A stretch of 29,293 bases of DNA from a virus. The stretch covers positions 1 through 29,293 of the IMG/VR virus record IMGVR_UViG_3300029787_000231. One strand, given 5' to 3'. Shown here in pieces: positions 1 to 6,184 of this stretch; positions within the stretch are counted from its first letter, which is position 1; the number at the start of each line of letters is the position of its first letter. A program made the translations under genes and the position numbers. Below the pieces are notes generated by a model. The model did no database searches. It worked only from the letters and a program-made list of their open reading frames with translations, and was not told the origin of the DNA.

Positions 1-36
1 GCTTATCTTTGTTTATTGGTGGCCGTTGGCGTTCCT

Positions 37-54
37 CCTGGGCAATTGACCAGG
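37..54. promoter_or_regulatory. 18-bp near-perfect palindrome, operator-like
   Basis: CCTGGGCAATTGACCAGG is an inverted repeat with a single mismatched pair around a CAATTG centre. A related element at 86-105 repeats GGGCAAT and ends in CCAGG. Two dyad-type sites about 50 bp apart fit a dimeric DNA-binding protein, but no such protein is in the window. The role is inferred from shape alone. Confidence 0.3.
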
Positions 55-139
55 CATCCAGCATTGAATGACATTATTAATGTTATCCAGGGCAATCATC
101 CCAGGCCCTCCCCTCCCTTAGTTGCATTTAGAGTTGCAT

Positions 140-164
140 CTATATAAAAAACCTTTTTTTATAG
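140..164. terminator. AT-rich hairpin with T-run, possible bidirectional terminator
   Basis: The two arms (140-150 and 154-164) pair with one T-T mismatch around an ACC loop. The right arm contains seven T and the left arm six A (146-151), so it could end transcription from either side. The stem is made almost wholly of A-T pairs, so it is weaker than a usual intrinsic terminator. Confidence 0.35.
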
Positions 165-184
165 AGGAATTCTAGGGGGGCTAT

Positions 185-220
185 GGGGAAAAGTAGCCGA
201 ATGACATTCGATTTCACCCC
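185..220. other. Imperfect RNA/DNA hairpin
   Basis: The core CGAATG-A-CATTCG (198-210) is a perfect inverted repeat. GGGG at 185-188 can pair with CCCC at 217-220, and AAA at 190-192 with TTT at 212-214, extending the dyad. The one-base centre makes a tight RNA hairpin unlikely at the core unless some pairs open. A protein-binding site or a processing signal is as likely as a folded RNA. Confidence 0.3.
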
Positions 221-337
221 TTAATCGTGAGACCCAAAAAGGGAATTATTACGAAAGAGACTTATCGAGGTAAGCTGAAAGGATATTAAGTTAGAGATAG
301 TAGGTAAGGTAAAGGTTATTTGCAGTTAATTCTCTAT

Positions 338-358
338 AGATTCTTGCCTAAGGAATCT
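338..358 (+). other. Stem-loop in leader of gene at 425
   Basis: AGATT-CTT (338-345) pairs with AAG-G-AATCT (350-358) with one bulged G and a GCCT loop. No T-run follows, so it is not an intrinsic terminator. In T7-like phages such stems can be RNase III processing sites or transcript-stabilising elements; here this is inference from the fold only. Confidence 0.3.
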
Positions 359-411
359 CCTTAACGTCTCTATCGTAGGCATATTCTGCTAATATGGCAA
401 GTATTGTTTTA

Positions 412-423
412 CACATATGTAGA
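412..423 (+). promoter_or_regulatory. CACATATGTAGA start-site motif, copy 1
   Basis: This 12-mer sits one base before the ATG at 425. An exact copy lies on the minus strand at 2987-2998, three bases before the start of the probable small terminase gene. A weaker version (CACATGTGTA, 8271-8280) precedes the tail-tube A gene. Neither of the first two starts has a clear Shine-Dalgarno sequence, so the motif may be part of a promoter or translation signal. An extended -10-like TGCTAATAT lies upstream at 387-395. Confidence 0.35.
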
Positions 424-424
424 T

Positions 425-664
425 ATGACAAAAATTGATGCAATGGAAAAAGAGCTAGAGGAATTTCGGATAAATTACGGAAAAGAAGAGAGAGACTTAA
501 CTCCGAGGGAAAGATATAGTTACAAGAGAAGTATGAGAAGGATAAGAGAAAGGCATGGATTAACAGATGGATTGAGGTGTAATAGGGAACAATTCAAAGA
601 TTATTTACAGAAACGTAGAGAACAGGATGCAAAAGATCGTCCAGGGCGTTATTTTAGTAGATAA
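425..664 (+). CDS. Small charged protein of unknown function
   Basis: A 79-residue protein dominated by K, R, E and D, predicted mostly helical and probably cytosolic. I do not recognise a family. The start at 425 (MTKIDAMEKELEEF) is preferred over the in-frame ATG at 404, because the seven extra codons lie in the CACATATGTAGA motif that also directly precedes another start at 2983. There is no clear ribosome binding site for either. It is the first rightward gene after the control region and is followed by a tiny basic peptide and a terminator, so the two may form a short separate transcript. The composition (RRIRERHG, KRREQD) suggests nucleic-acid contact, which is inference. Confidence 0.6.
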   Translation: MTKIDAMEKELEEFRINYGKEERDLTPRERYSYKRSMRRIRERHGLTDGLRCNREQFKDYLQKRREQDAKDRPGRYFSR

Positions 665-681
665 GTACCTGTAACACTCCT

Positions 682-750
682 ATGGCATACGGAAAGCTGA
701 AGAAAGTAAAACCTATAAAGAAGGCTGCGAAAACCGCTAAAAAGCGGTAA
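682..750 (+). CDS. Tiny lysine-rich peptide (22 residues)
   Basis: The frame begins MAYGKLKK and ends in KTAKKR; 10 of 22 residues are K or R, with no acidic residue. It lies 17 bases after the preceding stop and just before a strong terminator. Very short lysine-rich peptides occur in other phage genomes, but their role is unknown to me. No clear ribosome binding site is present, so expression rests on position and biased composition alone. Confidence 0.4.
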   Translation: MAYGKLKKVKPIKKAAKTAKKR

Positions 751-806
751 TCTTAACATAACCCTTGTAGCTTGCTGCTTGGTCGTGGTCAGCGGGGGTT
801 CGCAAG

Positions 807-828
807 ACCCCTTCTTGGGGTTTTGTTG
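807..828 (+). terminator. Intrinsic terminator upstream of the packaging genes
   Basis: ACCCC (807-811) pairs with GGGGT (817-821) around TTCTT, followed by TTTGTTGT. A second GGGGG run at 794-798 can compete for the CCCC arm, which would give an alternative fold. The whole stretch 751-830 is G+C-rich against its surroundings. It separates the transcript of the two small genes from the terminase transcript. The alternative pairing could make termination adjustable, which is inference. Confidence 0.65.
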
Positions 829-847
829 TATTTACTAGGAAAAACCA

Positions 848-1003
848 ATGCCTTATTTAACAAACAACCAGCGTCTTGATCTTAATCTAGTAGGATCATG
901 CGTTGTTAAGGATACTACCCTTAAAGAAAAAAAGCCTGCTACATATTATGTACAGGATGCACCAGTAGTAGAAGAAAAAAAAGAAGAAGAGAAGAGTGAG
1001 TAA
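848..1003 (+). CDS. Small acidic protein coupled to the large terminase
   Basis: A 51-residue protein starting MPYLTNNQRLDLNL. It has a single cysteine near residue 18 and a highly charged tail of E and K. An AGGA ribosome binding site (837-840) sits at proper distance from the ATG. Its TAA overlaps the terL ATG (TAATG), so the two genes are translationally coupled and this product is likely made together with the packaging motor. It is too short for a normal small terminase, and a better candidate for that role lies on the other strand at 2744-2983. No family recognised. Confidence 0.6.
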   Translation: MPYLTNNQRLDLNLVGSCVVKDTTLKEKKPATYYVQDAPVVEEKKEEEKSE

Positions 1004-2769
1004 TGAAAGAACTTTGGGAGCCATTACCTGAAGTTTTAAGAGATAGCTTTCCTAATTTCACTTGTTATTTATTAAGGGAATTAGGATTAGCTGATACTCC
1101 TACTCGTCAACAAGTAGCAGTTTGTGATTGGATGCAAAATGGGCCAGATAAAAGTCTTACTGTTGCATTTCGTGGATTAGGTAAATCAATTCTTGCGTCT
1201 TTCTATGCATTATGGCGTTTAAGAGTAGATCCCAATGAAAAAATTCTTGTTGTCTCAGCTACTGCTGTAAAAGCTACTGACTTTTCTGCTTTTATGTTGA
1301 GATGTATTGGTGAAATTGATATTTTAAGTTGTCTTATGCCTGGTAATACTGACAGGTTTAGTAATGTAGCGTTTGATGTTGCTCCTGGATCTAAAGAACA
1401 ATCTCCTTCTGTAAGATCAATGGGAATTATGGGGCAAACCACTGGTCAGCGTTGTACTTGTGCAATATTGGACGATGTAGAAACTTTAGCTAATGTCATA
1501 ACACAACTAAAACAAGAAAGAGTTGCTCATGCTGTAGAAGAAATTCAATCAATTATTAAACCTGATGAAGGTCAAATATTACCTCGTAAAATTTTATATC
1601 TAGGAACACCTCATACCGAAACAAGTATTTATTTACGTCTTGTGAGAGAAAGGAATTATTCTGCTCGTTACTGGCCTGCGTTGTACCCGAAGGATATGGA
1701 TTGCTACGAGGGCAACCTCGATCCTACGATCCAACAAGAGGTCATTTCTAATTCCAGCCTCGTGCAAGAGCCTACAGATCCAGAAAGATTTGGTCATGAA
1801 GATATTCTCCAGAGAAAAGCCTCTATGACTAAGGCTTCTTTTGAATTGCAGTTCATGCTTAATACTAGATTAGCTAACTTAGATCGTTTTCCAATACGTC
1901 TTGGCGATTTAATGGTAATGGATATTGATGGTTCTGCTTTACCAGAAACTGTAGTTTGGTCTAATCAACCTGATTGTCGTTTACAAGATTTGGTTTGCGT
2001 AGGTATGGGGGCTGATAGGTTTTATCACAAACCAATATTTCAAAATGGTTGGGTTTCTAAAGATGAACAATGGCGATGTGTGTTAGCTATTGATCCAGCA
2101 GGCCGAGGTCAAGATGAACTTGCCTGGGCTGTTGTTGCAGAATTAAATGGAAATATGTTTGTCCTAGAATCAGGTGGTTCTACTCTTGGTTATGCAGATG
2201 AAGTTCTTAAATATTTAGCAGATGTTGCTAAAAAATGGGATGTAAATTATGTCATCGCTGAATCTAATATGGGTGATGGTATGTTTTCTGCTTTATTAAA
2301 ACCTCATTTGATAAGAACTCATCCTGTAACTATTGAAGAAGTAAGACATAATGTTAGAAAAGAACATAGATTATGTGATGTTTTAGGGCCATTAATACAA
2401 CAGCATCGTTTAATAATTACAAGCAAAGTTATAAAAACTGATTACCGATTGCATGACGATGATCCTGAACATGGTTACTCCAGGAGTTTATTTTTTCAGG
2501 CTAGTCGTCTTACTGCTGAAAAAGGTTGCTTAAGTTTTGATGACAGATTAGATGCTTTAGCTATAGCATGTGGATTTTTTGTCGAGTCTGCTGCTCAAGA
2601 TCAACTTCAGGCACAAAGAACAAGAACGGATCAATTGGCAGAAGCTGAAATGGAAGCTTGGTTAGATGAAACAGTTGGTTCTATTGATTCTGTTTGTATG
2701 GGATGGACTAAAAAACAAATCTCAGGAAAATCTTATGGTGGTGTTAAGAGGCTGAGGGTGGGATCTTAA
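1003..2769 (+). CDS. terL: Terminase large subunit (T7 gp19-like packaging ATPase/nuclease)
   Basis: The motor that drives phage DNA through the portal and cuts concatemers. At 588 residues it nearly equals T7 gp19 (about 586) and can be followed alongside it from end to end. The Walker A-like FRGLGKS is at residues 56-62, Walker B ILDDVE at 155-160 and the coupling motif LGTPHTE at 200-206. The RNase H-type nuclease domain shows VLAIDPAGRG (D364), AESNMGDGMF (E420) and DDRLDAL (513-519). The start overlaps the stop of the upstream gene. The 3' end runs 26 bp into a convergent gene. Unlike T7, where terL lies after the fibre gene near the right end, it stands here before the portal. A roughly 110-bp patch at residues ~220-256 uses GC-ending codons unlike the rest. 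Confidence 0.97.
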   Translation: MKELWEPLPEVLRDSFPNFTCYLLRELGLADTPTRQQVAVCDWMQNGPDKSLTVAFRGLGKSILASFYALWRLRVDPNEKILVVSATAVKATDFSAFMLRCIGEIDILSCLMPGNTDRFSNVAFDVAPGSKEQSPSVRSMGIMGQTTGQRCTCAILDDVETLANVITQLKQERVAHAVEEIQSIIKPDEGQILPRKILYLGTPHTETSIYLRLVRERNYSARYWPALYPKDMDCYEGNLDPTIQQEVISNSSLVQEPTDPERFGHEDILQRKASMTKASFELQFMLNTRLANLDRFPIRLGDLMVMDIDGSALPETVVWSNQPDCRLQDLVCVGMGADRFYHKPIFQNGWVSKDEQWRCVLAIDPAGRGQDELAWAVVAELNGNMFVLESGGSTLGYADEVLKYLADVAKKWDVNYVIAESNMGDGMFSALLKPHLIRTHPVTIEEVRHNVRKEHRLCDVLGPLIQQHRLIITSKVIKTDYRLHDDDPEHGYSRSLFFQASRLTAEKGCLSFDDRLDALAIACGFFVESAAQDQLQAQRTRTDQLAEAEMEAWLDETVGSIDSVCMGWTKKQISGKSYGGVKRLRVGS

Positions 2770-2983
2770 GAGGTATTACTTTATCCGCTAAATTTGAAAA
2801 ATCTAATTTGTCTTTTAGTCTCTTTAATGTACTGCCTTCGGCTGCTGTAGCGGTTACATTGTTTTGTTTTAAAAGTTGCATTGCTTCTTGTCTTGCCTTT
2901 CGATCTCCGTTTCTTAAATCATCTAGTACTTGTTCTGCTACTAATTCGTGCATTTCTGCATAAGTTTCTGTTAAATCAGCCAT
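2744..2983 (-). CDS. terS: Probable terminase small subunit, on the opposite strand
   Basis: A 79-residue protein beginning MADLTETYAEMHELVAEQVL. It resembles the short podoviral DNA maturase A/small terminase pattern: an N-terminal helix, a D-L-R-N-G-D segment, then A-x-x-L-L-K-x-N-N-V-T, a small linker, and a C-terminal L-x-F-x-x-L segment. The length is close to T7 gp18 (89). The family call is from remembered patterns, not a search. TerS recognises phage DNA and loads TerL. The ATG at 2983 is preferred over the upstream in-frame ATG at 3040, whose 19 extra residues have no coding character and overlap the promoter-like stretch. It is the only leftward gene seen and converges on terL with a 26-bp overlap of coding ends. 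Confidence 0.68.
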   Translation of the reverse strand: MADLTETYAEMHELVAEQVLDDLRNGDRKARQEAMQLLKQNNVTATAAEGSTLKRLKDKLDFSNLADKVIPLKIPPSAS

Positions 2984-3077
2984 AAGTCTACATATGTGCA
3001 ATATATAATTTATATTATGCCAAAAGGTTACATAAATCATGTAAAAGGGGTAATCTATAGAGTATTACACCTCTGTA
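2984..3077. promoter_or_regulatory. Divergent promoter/leader region between terS and the rightward genes
   Basis: Ninety-four bases separate the leftward start at 2983 from the rightward start at 3078. On the minus strand, CTCTATAGATT (3062-3052) and CACATATGTAGA (2998-2987) recur in the same order as at 332-342 and 412-423 upstream of the gene at 425. Very AT-rich stretches such as ATAATATAAATTATATAT give possible -10 elements for the leftward direction. No clear ribosome binding site precedes the ATG at 3078. Confidence 0.5.
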
Positions 3078-3269
3078 ATGTCTTATTTACCTGATATTGA
3101 CAAGAAACTTGTATCTGCTTTAGCAGAAAAGTTTCCTGATAAATCACCGAGTCTTGACTTTAGTGATAAAGAGGTGTGGTTTAGGGCTGGTCAAGCATCT
3201 GTTGTTAGATACTTAGCAGCTCAACAAGAAGCTCAAGAACAAAATCCCTTAAATTTGGAGGTTATCTGA
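3078..3269 (+). CDS. Small conserved-looking phage protein, function unknown
   Basis: A 63-residue soluble protein, MSYLPDIDKKLVSAL at the start, with a central DKEVWFRAGQASVVRYL segment that looks like a compact helical core. Comparable short proteins sit ahead of the portal gene in some marine podoviruses, by my recollection, but I cannot name a function. The stop overlaps the ATG of the next gene by one base (TGATG), so translation is coupled to the following virion-protein genes. A structural or assembly accessory role is inferred from position. Confidence 0.7.
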   Translation: MSYLPDIDKKLVSALAEKFPDKSPSLDFSDKEVWFRAGQASVVRYLAAQQEAQEQNPLNLEVI

Positions 3270-3667
3270 TGTGTTTTGGTGGTGGCAGTAGAGCCACAAT
3301 TGTTCAGCCAGATTACAACGCTTATGACAAACAGTTTGAATTGCAAAAAGAAGCAATTCAAGCACAGATGAATAATGAATCAATGTTGATACAAAATCGA
3401 CTTACAGCTTCATTACAAGAAAAACAAGATGTCTTACAAGCGTTAAACACACAAAAACAGATAACTGCTAATAATGTTGATCGTCAGATTCAACAATTAA
3501 TGGCTTTAGCTGGGCCTCCTCCTCCAGAAAAAAGTGCAGAACCACCAACAATAGGAGCTGAAGCTAGAGGAATGAAAGGGAAAGGTAAAAGTAGTTTGCG
3601 TATTCGCAGAAAAACAGCTACAAAACAAGGTTCTGGCTCTGGTTTAAACCTCACTTACAATACTTAG
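3269..3667 (+). CDS. gp6.7/gp7.3-like small virion protein, copy 1
   Basis: A 132-residue protein starting MCFGGGSRAT, with a long Q-rich helical or coiled-coil middle (residues ~20-78), a proline stretch PPPPEKS and a basic end with KSSLRIRRK followed by GSGLNL. T7 gp6.7 also starts MCF, and T7 gp7.3 ends with a KKSLSVAR-type segment and GGGINI. Both are minor virion proteins encoded just before the portal and ejected into the host envelope. The GGAGG site ahead of the ATG is strong. The first of three tandem genes of one plan. Confidence 0.7.
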   Translation: MCFGGGSRATIVQPDYNAYDKQFELQKEAIQAQMNNESMLIQNRLTASLQEKQDVLQALNTQKQITANNVDRQIQQLMALAGPPPPEKSAEPPTIGAEARGMKGKGKSSLRIRRKTATKQGSGSGLNLTYNT

Positions 3668-3676
3668 GAGTTTATT

Positions 3677-4075
3677 ATGTGTTTTTTTGGTAGTCCTAGT
3701 GCCCCAAACATTGTCTATAAAGGGCCAAGCGAAGAAGATATTGCTGCTAACCAAGCTTCTCTAGATTTGTTTAGACAACAAATGGAAGATCAACAGTCAG
3801 CATTTCAAACTCAATTACAAAGTCAAATTGAAGCTGCAAATGCACAAACTGTTGCATTGCAAGAGCAATTAGGTAATGAACAAGCCGCTGCTGCCGCTGC
3901 TGCCGCTGCACAACAAACATCTACTTACGCTACTACAACACAGCAAGCAGAATTGCCAGATAATACACCAACAACAGCAGCAAGTGCTAAAAAGAAAAAA
4001 CCAACAAAAACTTTAAAAATTAGTAGATCATTAATGGCCGCAAGCGAAGGTGCTGGCCTTAATATAGGAGTTTAA
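3677..4075 (+). CDS. gp6.7/gp7.3-like small virion protein, copy 2
   Basis: A 132-residue protein starting MCFFGSPSAP. It has a helical Q/A-rich middle that contains eight consecutive alanines (~residues 71-81 region) and a C-terminus with TKTLKISRSL and GAGLNIGV, matching the end of the neighbouring two proteins. The GGAG site in TAGGAGTTTATT recurs, almost unchanged, ahead of the next gene, so the ribosome binding site seems to have been copied with the gene. Likely a tail or ejection accessory like T7 gp7.3; the exact role is inferred from position and the shared ends. Confidence 0.68.
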   Translation: MCFFGSPSAPNIVYKGPSEEDIAANQASLDLFRQQMEDQQSAFQTQLQSQIEAANAQTVALQEQLGNEQAAAAAAAAAQQTSTYATTTQQAELPDNTPTTAASAKKKKPTKTLKISRSLMAASEGAGLNIGV

Positions 4076-4077
4076 TT

Positions 4078-4557
4078 ATGTGTGCCCCTCCAGTTTTTGC
4101 AGGTGCTGCCCTTTTCGGTGGTGCTGCTGCTAGACGAAGTGCAAGAAGAAAAGCAGCTCAAGCAGCGGCTAAAGCTCAAGCAGCCGCTGATAAAAAAGCA
4201 GCAGAGAAAAAAGCTGAATTACAAAGATTAAAAATCCAAAGAGAGGCAACTGCCTCACAACAGCGAGCTAATTTGCAAGCAATGACAATAGAGCAAAATA
4301 AAGTTGTTGAAGGTCAAAGGTTAACAGCATCAACACTTAGAGCAGAGCAAGAAGAATTACTTGCAGGTATTAAAGCTAGAGGTGCAGCAGTTACAAGTTC
4401 TTTAAAAATACTTAATCAAGATCCACGAAGAGCACAAACGGCTCAAGTAACTAGGAGAAATCAGCCTAAGCGTGGAGCTAAAACCACAAAAGCTAATTTA
4501 AAAATTGGTTCTGGCAATCAATCTAAAACAGGTTCTGGAGCTAACATCTCTATTTAA
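4078..4557 (+). CDS. gp6.7/gp7.3-like small virion protein, copy 3
   Basis: A 159-residue protein starting MCAPPVFAGAALFGGAAARRS. It has a hydrophobic Ala/Gly-rich N-terminus, then a strongly basic A/K/Q-rich helix (residues ~20-70) and a C-terminus with ANLKIGSG and GSGANISI that matches copies 1 and 2. The N-terminal MCAPP with a hydrophobic stretch would allow membrane contact during ejection, an inference. The RBS GGAG lies in the last codons of the previous gene. The portal gene starts three bases after its stop. Confidence 0.66.
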   Translation: MCAPPVFAGAALFGGAAARRSARRKAAQAAAKAQAAADKKAAEKKAELQRLKIQREATASQQRANLQAMTIEQNKVVEGQRLTASTLRAEQEELLAGIKARGAAVTSSLKILNQDPRRAQTAQVTRRNQPKRGAKTTKANLKIGSGNQSKTGSGANISI

Positions 4558-4559
4558 TT

Positions 4560-6182
4560 ATGGCTTATTCTAATTCTGTTGCTATGGCTGAAAAGTTCTA
4601 TAGAACACACGAACTTGATAGAAATTACTATTTAGATCGGGCAAGAACTTGTGCTCGTCTTACAATGCCATATTTAGTTCCAGAATCAGCAGAGCCTACA
4701 TATAATTCTAAAGAAAGTTATCCTGTACCCTGGAATGGTATTGGCCCTAGAGGTGTTCTTAATCTTGCAAGTCGCATGTTGTTGGCATTATTACCGCCAA
4801 CACAACAGATGTTTAGATTTTCTTTAGATGAAGGTGAGTTAGCAAAGCAAGGTGTTGGTGCAGAAGAAAAATCAGCAACAGAAGAAGCTTTAAGCAAAAT
4901 AGAAAGAATGGTTTTAAGGGAAATAGAAGCAAGTAATGATCGAGTTGTATTTCATGAAGCCTTATTGCATTTAATTGTTAGTGGCAATGCAATGCTTTAT
5001 GTCGGAAGTGAAGGTTTAAGAGTATTTCATTTAAATAGGTTTGTAATTACAAGAGATCCAATGGGAAATCCAATGCAAGCTGTCATTTGTGAAGAATTAG
5101 CTTATGAAGTTTTGCCTGAAATTATAAAAGAAATGTTAATGGAAGAAAATGAAGAGTTAAAAGGTACTATTGAAGCTGAAAATCCAATGTCACAACCAGA
5201 TAATGAAAAAAAGTGTCGTTTATATACACATGTTGAATGGAGTGAAGGTCAAGTTTATTGGCATCAAGAAGTAAAAAATAAAATTATTCCAGGAACTGAA
5301 GGTAAAGCACCAAAAAATAGATCACCCTGGCTGCCATTACGTATGACTAGAGTAGATGGACAAGCATACGGAGTTTCTTATGTAGAAAGTGCAGCTTTAG
5401 CAGATTTACAAACAGTTGAAGCATTATGTCAAGCAATAGCAGAAGGAGCTTTAGCGTCATCAAAAGTTTTATTTCTTACCAAGCCTTCAGGAGTTACAAA
5501 GGCAGCAGATTTAGCTAAGGCTGCTAACGGATCTTTTGTTACAGGCGATCCAAATGACGTATTAGCGTTGCAAGTGCAGAAAAGTCAGGATATGTCAGTT
5601 GCAATGCAGGCAAAACAACAAATAGAAGCAAGATTATCGCAAGCTTTTATGTTGGCAGATATGAGAGATGCAGAAAGAGTTACGGCAGAAGAAGTAAGAC
5701 TCCAGGCATTGCAAATAGAAAATTCTTTGGGTTCAATTTATTCTATTTTAAGCACAGAATTTCAAATACCTTATGTTGCTAGAAAACTAGATATTCTTAC
5801 AAGAGAAGGTAAAGTACCAAAATTACCATCTGATTTAGTGCAGCCAGTTATAACAGTTGGTTTATCAGCCGTAGGTAGAGGTAACGATTTAGAACAATTA
5901 GTTAGGTTTGTTCAAACACTTGGGCAAACAATGGGGCCAGAATCATTAGCTACTTATGTAAAACCATCTGAATTAATTAAACGATTAGCTTATTCAATGG
6001 GTATTGACATAGTGGGGTTAGTGAAATCTGAGCAAGAGTTGATGCAAGAGATGCAACAACAACAACAGTTGCAACTTGCACAACAGGCTATGCAATCTGG
6101 CATGGCTGACCCACAAAAACTTGCAAATGCTGCACAAATGTCGCAGCAAATGGAAGAACCAACAGAAACACCTACTGAATAA
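4560..6182 (+). CDS. Portal protein (T7 gp8-like head-tail connector)
   Basis: Forms the dodecameric ring at one capsid vertex through which DNA enters and leaves and on which the tail is built. At 540 residues it matches T7 gp8 (536). Aligning segments include the N-terminal RARTCARLTMPYLVP, PWNGIGPRGVLNLASRMLLALLPP (residues ~59-81), RMTRVDGQAYGVSYVE, and ERVTAEEVRLQALQIENSLGSIYSILS (~375-400). The C-terminus is rich in Q and M, as in T7. There is no clear ribosome binding site, so it likely depends on translation of the gene ending two bases before. Downstream gene: scaffold, as in T7. Confidence 0.96.
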   Translation: MAYSNSVAMAEKFYRTHELDRNYYLDRARTCARLTMPYLVPESAEPTYNSKESYPVPWNGIGPRGVLNLASRMLLALLPPTQQMFRFSLDEGELAKQGVGAEEKSATEEALSKIERMVLREIEASNDRVVFHEALLHLIVSGNAMLYVGSEGLRVFHLNRFVITRDPMGNPMQAVICEELAYEVLPEIIKEMLMEENEELKGTIEAENPMSQPDNEKKCRLYTHVEWSEGQVYWHQEVKNKIIPGTEGKAPKNRSPWLPLRMTRVDGQAYGVSYVESAALADLQTVEALCQAIAEGALASSKVLFLTKPSGVTKAADLAKAANGSFVTGDPNDVLALQVQKSQDMSVAMQAKQQIEARLSQAFMLADMRDAERVTAEEVRLQALQIENSLGSIYSILSTEFQIPYVARKLDILTREGKVPKLPSDLVQPVITVGLSAVGRGNDLEQLVRFVQTLGQTMGPESLATYVKPSELIKRLAYSMGIDIVGLVKSEQELMQEMQQQQQLQLAQQAMQSGMADPQKLANAAQMSQQMEEPTETPTE

Positions 6183-6184
6183 CC

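Larger units (their letters stand above)
1..424. other. Left non-coding control region
   Basis: No gene with convincing coding character is seen before position 425. The first ~120 bases are noticeably richer in G+C than the rest of the window. They hold a palindrome (37-54), a related half-repeated element (86-105) and a direct repeat of GTTGCAT at 121-127 and 133-139. These are followed by an AT hairpin with a T-run (140-164), an imperfect hairpin (185-220) and another hairpin (338-358). A reading frame is open from base 1 to a TAA at 145-147, so the 3' end of an upstream gene could lie here, but its residues match nothing I know. The region probably separates an upstream module from the late genes and carries the promoter for the gene at 425. 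Confidence 0.6.

Noticed and set aside
13-99. Minus-strand mini-frame of 28 codons with a purine-rich GGAGGGG stretch ahead of its ATG
   Set aside because: Very short, no recognisable pattern, and lying in the palindrome cluster; the SD-like stretch may be chance in GC-rich DNA.
1-147. Plus-strand frame open from the window edge to TAA at 145-147
   Set aside because: Forty-eight codons without a stop is not unusual at this composition. The residues match no family I know, and the stop falls within a hairpin. It is kept only as a possible gene end.
404-424. Upstream ATG for the gene at 425
   Set aside because: The added codons fall in the CACATATGTAGA motif that also precedes the start at 2983 on the other strand, so the motif is more likely non-coding.
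791-820. tRNA-like T-arm (GGTTCGCAAGACC)
   Set aside because: The stem does not form the five pairs needed, and no acceptor or anticodon arm can be placed around it; the element folds as a terminator.
2984-3040. N-terminal extension of the small terminase to an ATG at 3040
   Set aside because: The 19 extra residues are translated from AT-rich promoter-like sequence and contain the shared motif; the shorter product fits the family length and pattern.
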